Positions 25,269 to 34,684 of a DNA stretch of 64,000 nucleotides are shown here, piece by piece. The translations under genes and the position numbers were made by a program. Position 1 is the first letter of the stretch, and each line of letters opens with the position of its first letter. The notes beneath the pieces were generated by a model. It was not told the origin of the DNA. It saw nothing but the letters and a program-made list of their open reading frames with translations, and ran no database searches. The DNA is from Candidatus Makaraimicrobium thalassicum (GTDB taxonomy: Bacteria > Omnitrophota > Gorgyraeia > Tantalellales > Tantalellaceae), in assembly GCA_003644505.1 (NCBI GenBank), contig QNCM01000005.1, forward strand, positions 1-64,000, given 5' to 3'.

Positions 25269-26345
25269 CTATTTCCCTATTCCCAGCAGTTCCAGACACG
25301 CTTCTGCCACTGTTTCCGGCGCTATATCCGTCAAACAGCGGTTGTCATGCCCGCACTCCGGGAGTTTAAAACGGCTGTAACACGGCCGGCAGGGAAGCCC
25401 CGCCGCGCTGATCACCCTGTGCTTATCCGAAACCGGATACGGCCCGTAAACCTTCTCATCCACCGGGCCGAAGATCGATACTGTCCTTATCCCGAGAGCG
25501 GCCGCTATATGCAGCGGCCCGCCGTCATTGCACAACACCAGATCGCACCGGCTGAGCAGGGCGATGTATTGTTTCAATGTAAGGGAGTTTTCCACTACTG
25601 CCGGGGCTTCTTTCATTCTGCCGGCAATATCCCTGCACAAACCCGCCTCGGCCGGGGCGCCGAGCAACGCTGTCTTTACCCCCTGGGCGGTGAGAATATC
25701 CGCCGCCCTTAAAAAACCTTCAGCGCCCCACTGTTTGCGGGATGCCTGAGCCCCCCAGCTCGCTCCCCCGCCGGGGATAACGGCAACAATGTACCCTCTT
25801 CTGATGCCTTTTTCCTTCATGTAGGCCGAAGCCCATTCCAGGTCAGCCTCTTCCGGAACGAGCTGCATCTCTTTTTCCGAAGCAGGCACATTCACGCGTT
25901 CCAGAAGGTCAAGATAATGTTCGACGACATGACGCCCCTCAAAGGCCGTAAGAGCCACCCTGTCGGTAAGAAATATGCCCCTTTTTCTGTAATCCAGGCC
26001 TATCCTCCGCGGAATACCGGCAAGCGCGAAAAATAACCCGAACTCGCGCGATAAAGTAAAATCAAAAACAGCGTCATACCGTCTCTGCCGGACAGCCGAG
26101 AACAGTCCATACAAAGCCTTCAGGCAGTGTATTTTGGACTCACGCCACATCCTGACAAACTCATCCTTTTCATAAACGAATATCTCATCAATGTCCGGGT
26201 CGCTTTCTACGACATCCCTGGTCCTTGCGTTACACAGGTAATCCACCGATATGCCCTTTACCTCTTTTTTCAGGCTCGCTATAAGAGGCGTGGTGAATAG
26301 AACGTCACCGATACCGAATATGTTCGTGATAAGAACGTTCTTCAT
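25269..26345 (-). CDS. Heptosyltransferase-like glycosyltransferase (GT9)
   Basis: GT-B enzyme of the ADP-heptose:LPS heptosyltransferase family (358 aa). N-terminal NVLITNIFGIGDVLFTTPLI, PGGGASWGAQASRKQW in the linker, and the donor-binding CNDGGPLHIAAALGIRTVSI with IFGPVDEKVYGPY. The C-terminus has a Cys-rich segment (LPCRPCYSRF, CGHDNRC) seen in many GT9 proteins of uncultured bacteria. Likely transfers heptose to the inner core. Three nt from the next GT9. Confidence 0.88.
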   Translation of the reverse strand: MKNVLITNIFGIGDVLFTTPLIASLKKEVKGISVDYLCNARTRDVVESDPDIDEIFVYEKDEFVRMWRESKIHCLKALYGLFSAVRQRRYDAVFDFTLSREFGLFFALAGIPRRIGLDYRKRGIFLTDRVALTAFEGRHVVEHYLDLLERVNVPASEKEMQLVPEEADLEWASAYMKEKGIRRGYIVAVIPGGGASWGAQASRKQWGAEGFLRAADILTAQGVKTALLGAPAEAGLCRDIAGRMKEAPAVVENSLTLKQYIALLSRCDLVLCNDGGPLHIAAALGIRTVSIFGPVDEKVYGPYPVSDKHRVISAAGLPCRPCYSRFKLPECGHDNRCLTDIAPETVAEACLELLGIGK

Positions 26346-26348
26346 AGA

Positions 26349-27410
26349 TCAATCATGGGTCACTATCCGCCTGGCGGCCTCAAACACCGCGTCTACTGTT
26401 ACGGCCCGAAGGCACCGGTAATCATACGGGCAGGCGGTGTCATGGCAGGGAACGCATCCGGGGTTCTCATGGAACACCACATGTTTCTCCCCCCAGGGAC
26501 GCCATCGTACCGGACTGACGCCGGGGATATTCCTTCCGAATATCGCAATGACCGGGATACCCATCGCGGCTGCCATATGCATGGGCCCGGTATCACTACC
26601 GATAAAAAGAACACTTCTCGCCAGGAATGCCGCCAGTTCCTTCAGGTCCAGTGCCCCTGTCAGATCAAGTACGTCCGCGCCCGTCTCCCGGATGATCTTC
26701 CACGCAAGAATACCTTCCCTCCTGTCCCCTATAATGGCCACGTTGCAATCCATGTCCGCTTTTATCCTGCGGATAAGCTCCGCGTACCTTTCGTGAGGCC
26801 ACATCTTAACGGGATTGCTGCTGCCCGGATGTACGGCGATCAAAGGTATGTCCTCATTCACGTTCTTTTCAGCCATGAGATCCGCCACAGTGCTTTCAGC
26901 TTTACTGCCCACGGAAAGCGAAGGAGCCTGCGCGGCGCGGTCTATCCCCACGAGACGCAGAAGGTCCATGGTATATTCGATCTCGTGTTTTTCCCCTTTT
27001 CCCCTTTCATCCCGCATCTTTTTGTTCAGAAGAAAGCCCCACTTCCTGTCATATCCCGCGCGAACGGGAATGCCCGCCAGGAAACAGGCCAGGTGCAGGG
27101 TCTTATGAGGGTTAAGGACCACTGCCGCATCGAAACGGCCCTTTCGCAGCAGAAGAGCCAGGCGGAAAGCCTTAAAAAGCCAGTTGCCCTTTTCAAAAGT
27201 GTCAACCGTGATTATTTTCTTTATATCCGCTCTTCCTTCAAGCAGAGGTCTGGAATATTCCGATGTCACAAAGGAGACATCCGTCCCGGGATAACTGCTT
27301 TTTATTGCCTCCACCGCAACACTTGAAAGCAGCACTTCCCCGATACGGTCCGTCCGAAAAACAACAATGTTTCTGATATTTTTGCCCATACCCGGTAATA
27401 ACAGGATCAT
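26349..27410 (-). CDS. Heptosyltransferase-like glycosyltransferase (GT9), second copy
   Basis: 353-aa GT9 paralogue of the neighbouring gene: NIVVFRTDRIGEVLLSSVAV at the start, HPGSSNPVKMWPHERYAELI, and FIGSDTGPMHMAAAMGIPVIAIFG as donor site, plus a similar C-terminal cysteine segment (GCVPCHDTACPY). Two heptosyltransferases in tandem would fit stepwise addition of two heptoses. The start overlaps the upstream GT2 stop by 4 nt; a Met at codon 8 is an alternative start. Confidence 0.88.
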   Translation of the reverse strand: MILLLPGMGKNIRNIVVFRTDRIGEVLLSSVAVEAIKSSYPGTDVSFVTSEYSRPLLEGRADIKKIITVDTFEKGNWLFKAFRLALLLRKGRFDAAVVLNPHKTLHLACFLAGIPVRAGYDRKWGFLLNKKMRDERGKGEKHEIEYTMDLLRLVGIDRAAQAPSLSVGSKAESTVADLMAEKNVNEDIPLIAVHPGSSNPVKMWPHERYAELIRRIKADMDCNVAIIGDRREGILAWKIIRETGADVLDLTGALDLKELAAFLARSVLFIGSDTGPMHMAAAMGIPVIAIFGRNIPGVSPVRWRPWGEKHVVFHENPGCVPCHDTACPYDYRCLRAVTVDAVFEAARRIVTHD

Positions 27411-28099
27411 TTAAAAAAGCGATGCCGCGCAAGCGCCCATACCGCCTCCACGCCGTCGCGCCAGCCGATCTTCTTCCCTTCATCGTACCCGCGCCCGCGG
27501 TACAATATCGGGACCTCCCTGATGGCATATCCCCTTTTCAGGAGCTTCGCGGTGATCTCCGGCTCGATCTCGAACCTTTTCGCTCTGATATCAAGGCTGC
27601 GCATAATATCCGTTCTGATCATTTTATAGCATGTTTCCATATCCGTAAGCGCGCCGCCGAAAAGGATATTGGTCAACACGGTAAGAAACCGGTTGACAAG
27701 AAAATGTGAAAAAGAGGTGCACCGCCGTGTTTTCAGGAACCGTGAACCGTAAACCGCCTTTGCTCCGGTTTTCCAGGCAAGCCCGGCAAGTTTCACCATA
27801 TCCTCCGGGGAATACTCCATATCAGCGTCCTGAATGATCACATAATCACCCGTGGCATTTGAAAGCGCTGTCCTTATTGCCGCACCCTTGCCTTTATTGC
27901 GGGTATGATAAAACACCCTGATATCCCCCTTGCCGTCGCCGAATCTGTCTTTCAGAAGCTCCCGCGTCCCGTCCGTGGAACAATCATCGACCAGGATTAT
28001 CTCCTTATCAAGATCGACGCCCTTTACAAGTTCAAGAACATCCATGACTGTTCTGGATTCATTGTAAACCGGCATAAGTACGGATATTTTCATGTCCAT
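27407..28099 (-). CDS. GT2 transferase, dolichol-phosphate mannosyltransferase-like
   Basis: 230 aa, single GT-A domain: KISVLMPVYNESRTVMDVLE, IILVDDCSTDGTRELL, NKGKGAAIRTAL, and the metal motif YVIIQDADMEYSP. No C-terminal membrane spans, so it is the soluble DPM1-like form that makes polyprenyl-phosphate sugars. It could supply the donor for the GT39-like protein encoded four genes downstream, an inference from family behaviour. Start at 28099 or the ATG two codons later. Confidence 0.86.
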   Translation of the reverse strand: MDMKISVLMPVYNESRTVMDVLELVKGVDLDKEIILVDDCSTDGTRELLKDRFGDGKGDIRVFYHTRNKGKGAAIRTALSNATGDYVIIQDADMEYSPEDMVKLAGLAWKTGAKAVYGSRFLKTRRCTSFSHFLVNRFLTVLTNILFGGALTDMETCYKMIRTDIMRSLDIRAKRFEIEPEITAKLLKRGYAIREVPILYRGRGYDEGKKIGWRDGVEAVWALARHRFFK

Positions 28100-28108
28100 G
28101 GTTAAGAC

Positions 28109-29251
28109 TTAATAAAACCCCTTTACCGTCTGGATTATATATTCCACCTGTTCTTCGGTAAGTTCCGGATAAACCGGCAGGGACAGGACCCTCCCGGCCG
28201 CTTTTTCGGAAACAGGGAACTCCCCTCCGGAGTATCCGAGATCCCGGTAACACGGCTGCAGGTGCAGGGGGACCGGATAGTAAACCCGGGCGGCAATACC
28301 CTTATCGTTAAGGTATCGCAGCAACTCATCCCGTTCATCCACGGCTATGGTATACTGGTGATACGTATGCGTGTTCCCCCCGGCGACCTTCGGCGTGGTG
28401 ATCCCCGCTGACGGGAACACTTCGTCATATCTGGCGGCAATAGCCCTTCTTCCCTCAAACCAGGCATCAAGCTCTTTCAGTTTGACACGGAGGATCGCGG
28501 CCTGAAGACTGTCAAGACGCGAATTATATCCTATCTCCTCATGGATATACTGCTGCCGGCTGCCGTGGACACGCAGTTTTTTTATATGCTCGATCAACGA
28601 ACGATCCGAAGAAACGACCATACCGCCGTCCCCGAACCCTCCGAGATTCTTGCTGGGGAAAAAACTCAGGGCACCCGCGGCCCCGAAACTGCCCGCCCGG
28701 CTGCCGTTGTGTGACGCGCCTATGGCCTGGGCACAGTCCTCTATGACCTTAAGGCCGTATCTATCCGCGATCTCCATGACGCGGCTCATATCCGCGCATT
28801 GCCCGTAAAGATGTACCGGGATTATGGCTTTGACCGCATTCCGTTTATCCCGGGCGAAGTCGAGGGATCCCCCGTGTCCTGTGTCCTGCAACAATTCATC
28901 GATCTTCTCCGGATCGATATTGTATGTTTCGGGGTCTATATCCACGAACAGAGGTTTCGCCCCAAGAGCTGAAACCGCTTCCGCGGTCGCGAAGAACGTG
29001 AACGGAGTCGTGATCACCCGGTCCCCCTGCCCGACCCCCAGGACCCGTAATACGGTGATCAGGGCGTCCGTGCCGGAGGCGACGCCCGCTGCCTCCGAAA
29101 CGCCGCAATAATCCGCTATTTCCCGCTCCAGTCCGTCTACCTCCCGGGACAGTATGAATTGCTGGCTTTCAACAACCCTTGTCAACGCCTCGTCGATCTT
29201 GTCTTTTATCGACCGGTACTGCGCTTTGAGATCCAGTAATGGTATGTCCAC
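28109..29251 (-). CDS. DegT/DnrJ/EryC1 sugar aminotransferase
   Basis: PLP-dependent aminotransferase of nucleotide-sugar metabolism (380 aa). VASGTDALITVLRVLGV, TPFTFFATAEAVSALGA, VIEDCAQAIGASHNG and FFPSKNLGGFGDGGM, which contains the PLP lysine, are intact. GTG start at 29251 behind AGGAG; a longer frame to 29392 overlaps the UXS gene and lacks a ribosome binding site. Its keto-sugar substrate may come from the RmlB or WbpA-type branch encoded nearby. Confidence 0.9.
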   Translation of the reverse strand: MDIPLLDLKAQYRSIKDKIDEALTRVVESQQFILSREVDGLEREIADYCGVSEAAGVASGTDALITVLRVLGVGQGDRVITTPFTFFATAEAVSALGAKPLFVDIDPETYNIDPEKIDELLQDTGHGGSLDFARDKRNAVKAIIPVHLYGQCADMSRVMEIADRYGLKVIEDCAQAIGASHNGSRAGSFGAAGALSFFPSKNLGGFGDGGMVVSSDRSLIEHIKKLRVHGSRQQYIHEEIGYNSRLDSLQAAILRVKLKELDAWFEGRRAIAARYDEVFPSAGITTPKVAGGNTHTYHQYTIAVDERDELLRYLNDKGIAARVYYPVPLHLQPCYRDLGYSGGEFPVSEKAAGRVLSLPVYPELTEEQVEYIIQTVKGFY

Positions 29252-29264
29252 GTATCTCCTCTGG

Positions 29265-30200
29265 TTAATCGGGATAATTTTCCCTGAACCATTTGATCGT
29301 TCTTTGGAGGCCTTCCTCCAGCCCGATCCCGGGTACCCACCCCAGCTCTTTCTTCGCCTTCGCGATATCGGGCCTTCTGACCTTCGGGTCATTAACCGGC
29401 AACTCCTTAAAAACTATCTCACTTCTGCTCCCGGTGAGCTCTTTGACCTTTTTCGCGAAATCCAGGACGTTCATCTCGGCGGGGTTACCGAGATTCACCG
29501 GTTCGTTAAGCCCCGAATCCATCAGTTTCATTATCCCTTCGATCAGGTCGGACACATAGCAGAAACTCCTTGTCTGTGATCCGTCGCCGTAAACTGTCAT
29601 GGGTTCGTTCCTGAGGGCCTGATCTATAAAGTTCGGGACCACTCTCCCGTCATGGTGCCGCATACGCTCACCGTACGTATTGAATATACGCGCTATTTTC
29701 GCGTCAATACCGTGGTTCCTGTGATAAGCAAGAGTAATGGCTTCGGCAAACCGCTTGGCTTCGTCGTAAACTCCGCGCGGACCGATGCAATTAACGTTGC
29801 CCCAGTACATTTCCGGCTGAGGGTTGACAAGGGGGTCGCCGTAAACCTCCGACGTAGAGGCCAGCAGAAATCCGGCCTTGTGTTCTTTTGCCACGCCGAG
29901 AGAATTGTGCGTTCCGAGCGAACCCACTTTCAGCGTCTTGATCGGATGTGTAAGATAATCCACGGGAGAAGCCGGCGAAGCCAGATGAATGACATAATCG
30001 ATCTTCCCCTCAACAACTATATATTTAGATACATCGTGTTTGATGAACTCAAATCCCGGGTTCTCCGCGAGATGAGCTATGTTTTCCTGCCTGCCTGTTA
30101 TCAGGTTATCCATGCATATAACGTGATGTCCGGATCCCAGCAGTCTTTCCGCAAGATGCGATCCGATAAATCCGGCGCCTCCCGTGAGTAATATTCTCAT
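29265..30200 (-). CDS. uxs: UDP-glucuronate decarboxylase (UDP-xylose synthase)
   Basis: Extended SDR enzyme (311 aa) converting UDP-glucuronate to UDP-xylose. [19 protein letters not shown] binds [19 protein letters not shown] and [15 protein letters not shown] (YxxxK catalytic pair) are hallmark UXS segments. The start is ATG 30200, with GAGGGG upstream. Its substrate would be produced by the UDP-glucose dehydrogenase at 38344-39639 in the same locus. Confidence 0.92.
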   Translation of the reverse strand: MRILLTGGAGFIGSHLAERLLGSGHHVICMDNLITGRQENIAHLAENPGFEFIKHDVSKYIVVEGKIDYVIHLASPASPVDYLTHPIKTLKVGSLGTHNSLGVAKEHKAGFLLASTSEVYGDPLVNPQPEMYWGNVNCIGPRGVYDEAKRFAEAITLAYHRNHGIDAKIARIFNTYGERMRHHDGRVVPNFIDQALRNEPMTVYGDGSQTRSFCYVSDLIEGIMKLMDSGLNEPVNLGNPAEMNVLDFAKKVKELTGSRSEIVFKELPVNDPKVRRPDIAKAKKELGWVPGIGLEEGLQRTIKWFRENYPD

Positions 30201-30208
30201 CGCCCCTC

Positions 30209-31216
30209 TCATCCTTTTTTTAAACGGATCAAGTTCTTTACCTTATCCACGATATTCGACGCGAATATCTCGCTGCCTTCCCCGGAAAAATGGCAAATGT
30301 CCTTGAAGTATTTTCTGTCTCTGTCTATTATCTTCTGCTGGTCCAGGAACATAAAATCGCCGCCAAGAGCAAGTTCCCTGACAACTTCGTTGTGGGCCCT
30401 TATCCCCAGGACCACGTTTTCCGGCTCCCCCCATAGCCCGGCGGATCTCACATACGGGCTGTCTTCATCATATTCATCTCCATCCGGCAGATAATAAGCG
30501 AACGTCATCACCAGCAGGGGTTCTTGTCTGCTTTCGGCGATACCTGCTATCCTGAGAAGGTTGTTCCGAAAACTGTCCTTTGTCTTTATATCCTTTCCGT
30601 ATCGCTTCCACTCGGGCCTTGGAGAATGCGTCGGGACGTATCTGTCCCTGCGGATTACTTCCCTGTCAAGCTGCACCAGAAGATGTTTCAAAAAATAGGG
30701 CAACAGCATCGCAGCCCTGCGCAGTCCCGGATGGCGGAAATAAAAATTCACCTCTTCATACCAGGAATAATGGGAATAATCCTCTTTCCACAACCGCGGC
30801 GGGACATTGTTCGCCCTCACTTCATTGATCCCGTGATAGAATATCACGCAGTCGAACCGCTTCCCGTCCGCCAGTTTATATTTATAAAAGCTGTCGAGGG
30901 AACCGTGAGCCGCCGCCAGATTAACGATGTTCGCCTTTTTTCCTAAAACACTCCTGGACTTCTCTCTCAGGTATTTCGGGATCTCGCCCCAGTCCTCGGT
31001 CAGGGCCGACCCGCCCAGCAGCAGAACATTGAAGCCGCCTTCATCATAACTGTATTCTTTCAGGCCCTTAAGTTCCGGATACCACATATATACCTGATCC
31101 CCGGCAGTGGACAAAAAACTCATCCCCCTGCCGGACGCATAATACCCTCTTGCCAGTATTTCAAGCAGAACAGCCAGAAAGATCAGGTAAATTACGGCAA
31201 ATAATATTTTTCTCAT
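30209..31216 (-). CDS. Membrane-anchored SGNH/GDSL-type hydrolase
   Basis: 335 aa. One N-terminal membrane span (residues about 4-22) places the rest in the periplasm. Hydrolase blocks are [14 protein letters not shown] (nucleophile Ser), [12 protein letters not shown] (Asn) and [16 protein letters not shown] (Asp-x-x-His). Proteins of this class add or remove acyl groups or are paired with carbamoyltransferases. It follows the DUF5989-like gene by 4 nt and belongs to the carbamoyltransferase/SxtJ module. Confidence 0.82.
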   Translation of the reverse strand: MRKILFAVIYLIFLAVLLEILARGYYASGRGMSFLSTAGDQVYMWYPELKGLKEYSYDEGGFNVLLLGGSALTEDWGEIPKYLREKSRSVLGKKANIVNLAAAHGSLDSFYKYKLADGKRFDCVIFYHGINEVRANNVPPRLWKEDYSHYSWYEEVNFYFRHPGLRRAAMLLPYFLKHLLVQLDREVIRRDRYVPTHSPRPEWKRYGKDIKTKDSFRNNLLRIAGIAESRQEPLLVMTFAYYLPDGDEYDEDSPYVRSAGLWGEPENVVLGIRAHNEVVRELALGGDFMFLDQQKIIDRDRKYFKDICHFSGEGSEIFASNIVDKVKNLIRLKKG

Positions 31217-31220
31217 GCGC

Positions 31221-31379
31221 CTAAAACAGCGTATAGATAAACGGCGCGACCGCCGAGGATTCCACGAACAGGACCAACAGCCCGAGAACCAGCAGTGTTA
31301 TGATTATGGGTAAGAGCCACCACTTTTTCCTGACTTTCAGGAAATTCCAGAGTTCCTTAAGAGTCGCAACTGTGCTCAT
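31221..31379 (-). CDS. Small membrane protein, DUF5989-like
   Basis: 52 aa, from ATG 31379 with AAGGA upstream. It reads TLKELWNFLKVRKKWWLLP, then a single membrane span, and ends SSAVAPFIYTLF. This pattern (LKELW.FL..RKKWWLLPI, then ..SA.APFIYTLF) is what I recall for DUF5989 proteins, which accompany SxtI-type carbamoyltransferases and SxtJ. It lies 30 nt after the SxtJ-like gene and directly before the SGNH hydrolase gene. Function unknown; a scaffold for the membrane complex is a guess. Confidence 0.85.
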   Translation of the reverse strand: MSTVATLKELWNFLKVRKKWWLLPIIITLLVLGLLVLFVESSAVAPFIYTLF

Positions 31380-31409
31380 TGTTTATCCTTCTTTCGGTTA
31401 AGATCCCGG

Positions 31410-31814
31410 TTAAAATTGTTCTTCCAGACTCCTCCTGCCCGCTGACGCGTTCTTCCTTTTTATCCAGTAGCTCTCCGCGGCCCTGTCGATCTTCTGGTCC
31501 AGCGGATCATTTCTGAAGATCCTTATCAAAAGGCCTATAGGCGTCAAGAGTAGGTAATACACCAGCACAAGGATAACCCTTGTGTTGAACCAGCCGATGG
31601 CGCGGGTCACTTTCGTGAAGACAAAAAATACCGGTTTCAGCGCCCTGGGTATAAATATCCCTGATAGTAACGCCGCAGCCGCGAATCCCAGAAACCAGGG
31701 ATATGTATTCAAACGGCCTCTCATAAAATAAATAAATCCGAGCGAACCGAGCACAACACCCAGAATTATCCCGAACTGCCGCAGATCTCTGGTTCCTGCT
31801 TCTTTCATTTTCAT
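31410..31814 (-). CDS. SxtJ-like membrane protein
   Basis: 134 aa with three hydrophobic segments (about 15-30, 41-56 and 77-97) and a cationic C-terminal tail with FRNDPLDQKIDRAAESYWIKR. The tail and the neighbourhood (carbamoyltransferase before, DUF5989-like gene after) match SxtJ of the saxitoxin-type clusters. No catalytic residues are apparent. It probably works with the carbamoyltransferase at the membrane. Confidence 0.82.
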   Translation of the reverse strand: MKMKEAGTRDLRQFGIILGVVLGSLGFIYFMRGRLNTYPWFLGFAAAALLSGIFIPRALKPVFFVFTKVTRAIGWFNTRVILVLVYYLLLTPIGLLIRIFRNDPLDQKIDRAAESYWIKRKNASAGRRSLEEQF

Positions 31815-31841
31815 ATTGGTCCCGCTTTGCCCCCGCGGCCC

Positions 31842-33671
31842 TTAATCCAGTTCAAACTCGTTCACCGCTTCAAGCCGCAGCCCCGCTGGATCCTGTTTCC
31901 TTTTATCGATAAGAAAGGAACCCATCACAAGGTAATCCATATCTGTCCTCATGAAGCACCTGTACGCGTCATCCGGAGTGCAGACTATCGGTTCTCCCCT
32001 GACGTTAAACGAGGTGTTGATAACGAGCGGACAACCGTGATCTTCACGGAATCTCCGTATCATATCGTAATAAAGCGGATTGTCTTCGCCCTTCACCGTC
32101 TGCACTCTGGCCGAATAATCGACGTGCGTTATCGCCGGAACTTCCGAACGTTTTATCTTCAGCTTGTCCAGGCCTTTCGGATCCTTCCCGTCCCCGGGGC
32201 TCTTCCTTTTTTCTTCCTTCACGGGTGAAACAATGAGCATATAGGGGCTTTCCCCGTCGAGGTCAAAATATTCCTTTGCCCTCTCCAGCAGAACGCTGGG
32301 AGCGAACGGCCTGAATGATTCCCTGAACTTTATTTTTCTATTGATAATAGACTGCATCTTCCCGGACCTGGGGTCCCCGAGTATGCTTCTTGCCCCCAGC
32401 GCGCGGGGGCCGAACTCCATTCTCCCCTGGAACCATCCGATCACTTTCTCCTCCGCCAGAAGATCCGACACGACCCTGCTCAGATCCTCCCGCCGCAGCC
32501 TCTCATGCGGTATTGCGTTCTGCTTCAACCCTTTTTCTATCTCCTCATCCGAAAAAGAGGGGCCTAAAAGACTGGCCTTTTGACCGTCCGTGCTTCCGTT
32601 CACGTGCCTCTTCTGTCCGAGATACTCATGCCACGCTATCAAAGCCGCTCCGAGAGCCCCGCCGGCATCGGAAGACGCGGGCTGTATCCAGACATTCTTA
32701 AAAGGCCCTTCTCTCAGCACCTTTCCGTTAGCCACGCAGTTAAGGGCGACACCGCCGGCCAGACAGAAATTCTCCGCCGCCGTTCTGTCATGAACGTGGC
32801 CTGCCATATTCATTATGACCATTTCCGTAACGACCTGGACGGACTTTGCCAGATCCATATGCCGCTGTTCCAAGGCGCTTTCGGGTTTTCTCGGCAGACC
32901 GCCGAACAGGCGGTGGAACCTTCTGTTTGTCATTGTGAGGCCGGCGCAGTAATTGAAATATTTCAGGTTCAATTTGAACGACCCGTCCTTTTTCAGGTCT
33001 ATCAGGTTCTCCAGAATAGCGTCAACGTACTCCGGTTCTCCGTAAGGGGCAAGACCCATAAGTTTGTATTCCCCTGAATTGGCCTTGAACCCGCAGTAAT
33101 ACGTGAACGCGGAATATAACAGTCCCAGGGAATGGGGAAACCTTATCTCATCATACAGTTCTATTTTATTCCCCGTGCCTTTCCCCAGACTTGCGGTCGC
33201 CCATTCCCCCACACCGTCGATTGTCAATATAGCCGCCTCTTCGAATGGGGAGGGATAGAAAGCGCTTGCGGCGTGCGAGTGGTGGTGCTCCGGGAAGATA
33301 ATCGTGCCCCTGTGCCCCAGTGTCTTCCGTATATATTCCTTTATGAAGAGCTTCTGTTTGATCCACGGAGGCATGGCAGAGATGAACGACCTGCTGCCGA
33401 AAGGAGCGTAAGCCAGATATGTCTCCAGCAGCCGTTCGAATTTGATGAAAGGCTTGTCATAAAACGCGACAACATCTATATCCCGCGTATCTATGTCCGC
33501 TTCCCTCAAACAATACTCAATGGCCCTTTGGGGAAAGGACGGATCATGTTTTTTCCGCGTGAACCTCTCTTCCTGGGCAGCGGCGATGATCTCGCCGCCA
33601 GAGACCAGCGCGGCGGCAGCGTCGTGATAGAACGCGGAGATCCCCAGGATATATTGGTTTTTATCCTTCAT
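31842..33671 (-). CDS. Carbamoyltransferase (NodU/CmcH/SxtI family)
   Basis: 609 aa. The N-terminal Kae1-like half contains ILGISAFYHDAAAALV, EHHHSHAASAFY and LTIDGVGEWATASLG, where carbamoyl phosphate and ATP form carbamoyl-adenylate. The C-terminal YrdC-like half has GRMEFGPRALGARSILGDPR and RESFRPFAPSVL. It transfers a carbamoyl group to a hydroxyl. I start at Met 33671 (ATG AAG GAT), overlapping the upstream epimerase by 11 nt. Its place in a glycan operon suggests the acceptor is a sugar of the surface polysaccharide. Confidence 0.93.
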   Translation of the reverse strand: MKDKNQYILGISAFYHDAAAALVSGGEIIAAAQEERFTRKKHDPSFPQRAIEYCLREADIDTRDIDVVAFYDKPFIKFERLLETYLAYAPFGSRSFISAMPPWIKQKLFIKEYIRKTLGHRGTIIFPEHHHSHAASAFYPSPFEEAAILTIDGVGEWATASLGKGTGNKIELYDEIRFPHSLGLLYSAFTYYCGFKANSGEYKLMGLAPYGEPEYVDAILENLIDLKKDGSFKLNLKYFNYCAGLTMTNRRFHRLFGGLPRKPESALEQRHMDLAKSVQVVTEMVIMNMAGHVHDRTAAENFCLAGGVALNCVANGKVLREGPFKNVWIQPASSDAGGALGAALIAWHEYLGQKRHVNGSTDGQKASLLGPSFSDEEIEKGLKQNAIPHERLRREDLSRVVSDLLAEEKVIGWFQGRMEFGPRALGARSILGDPRSGKMQSIINRKIKFRESFRPFAPSVLLERAKEYFDLDGESPYMLIVSPVKEEKRKSPGDGKDPKGLDKLKIKRSEVPAITHVDYSARVQTVKGEDNPLYYDMIRRFREDHGCPLVINTSFNVRGEPIVCTPDDAYRCFMRTDMDYLVMGSFLIDKRKQDPAGLRLEAVNEFELD

Positions 33672-34608
33672 CTTTACTCTCAACAAACCACTTTACCGTC
33701 CTCTTAAGACCCTCGTTGAAATCGACCCGCGGTTCAGCTTTAAGAACGTCCTTTAACAGGCTTATATCGGCGACCGTCCTCTTTACATCCCCCGGACGCG
33801 TCGGCCCGTGAACGGATTCGATCGTCTTTCCGAGAAGCTTCTTAAGGGTCTCCGCGACATCAACGACCGAATGATCACAGCCGCAGGCGACGTTGAAGAA
33901 CATACCGGAAATGCCCGGGACCTCGCATGCCGCGAGATTCGCGTTAACAACATTGGAAACAAAAGTGAAATCACGGGACTGCGTGCCATCGCCGTCAATA
34001 CTGCACGGCTGATCTTTCGCGAGCATCGATATAAAAGCCGGTATGACCGCCGAATACTTCGACTCCGGGTTCTGCCTCGGGCCGAAAACATTGAAATACC
34101 TGAGGCTCACCGTCTCAAGCCCCATGGTCCTGCTGAACATCCTGCAGTAATATTCCGCGGCAAGTTTGCTTACCGCGTACGGGGATATGGGATCAGGGGC
34201 AAGGGTCTCTTTCTGGGGATAGACGTCGCAGTCCCCGTAAACAGAACTGCTGGAAGCATAGACCACCCTTTTGATGCCCGCTTCTTTCGCCCGCATTAAA
34301 AGGTTCATGCTGCCGTTCACATTGACGTCATTGGTCCTTACGGGCTCTTCCACGCTCCGAGCCACGTTCCTGAGCGCAGCCTGGTGGATGACAAAATCGA
34401 TACCCTCAAGGGCCCTGTCCACGTCATCTTCGCTGCGGATATCTCCTTTGCGAAAATCTATCCTGTCCATGAACGGCCTCAGGTTCTCTTCTTTTCCCGT
34501 GGAAAGGTTGTCCAGCACGCGGACGTCTTCTCCGCGTCCAGCAAGTTCTTCCACGATATTCGACCCGATAAACCCGGCGCCGCCTGTAACCAAATACTTC
34601 TTCTTCAT
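33661..34608 (-). CDS. NAD-dependent nucleotide-sugar epimerase
   Basis: Extended SDR (315 aa) resembling WbpP/TviC UDP-GlcNAc 4-epimerases: [69 protein letters not shown] (YxxxK) and RYFNVFGPRQNPESKYSAV. Likely interconverts UDP-GlcNAc and UDP-GalNAc or the uronic forms; WbpP is the closest analogue I know. It precedes the carbamoyltransferase with 11 nt overlap and follows the WbpA-type dehydrogenase by 76 nt. Confidence 0.85.
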   Translation of the reverse strand: MKKKYLVTGGAGFIGSNIVEELAGRGEDVRVLDNLSTGKEENLRPFMDRIDFRKGDIRSEDDVDRALEGIDFVIHQAALRNVARSVEEPVRTNDVNVNGSMNLLMRAKEAGIKRVVYASSSSVYGDCDVYPQKETLAPDPISPYAVSKLAAEYYCRMFSRTMGLETVSLRYFNVFGPRQNPESKYSAVIPAFISMLAKDQPCSIDGDGTQSRDFTFVSNVVNANLAACEVPGISGMFFNVACGCDHSVVDVAETLKKLLGKTIESVHGPTRPGDVKRTVADISLLKDVLKAEPRVDFNEGLKRTVKWFVESKDEG

Positions 34609-34643
34609 TTCCTCAATTTCCCCCTCTCACTGATCCTGCCCTC

Positions 34644-34678
34644 TTCCGATGCGGGATCGTCCGATGCCGCATCGGGAA
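34644..34678. repeat. Degraded family A palindromes
   Basis: ttccgatgcgg (34644-34654) pairs with ccgcatcgg (34667-34675) across a 12-nt loop that itself holds ccgatg/catcgg. The sequence is a rearranged copy of the family A core found at 15725-15753 and 37809-37855. It lies in the gap after the WbpA-type dehydrogenase gene. Confidence 0.7.
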
Positions 34679-34684
34679 TTTGAT

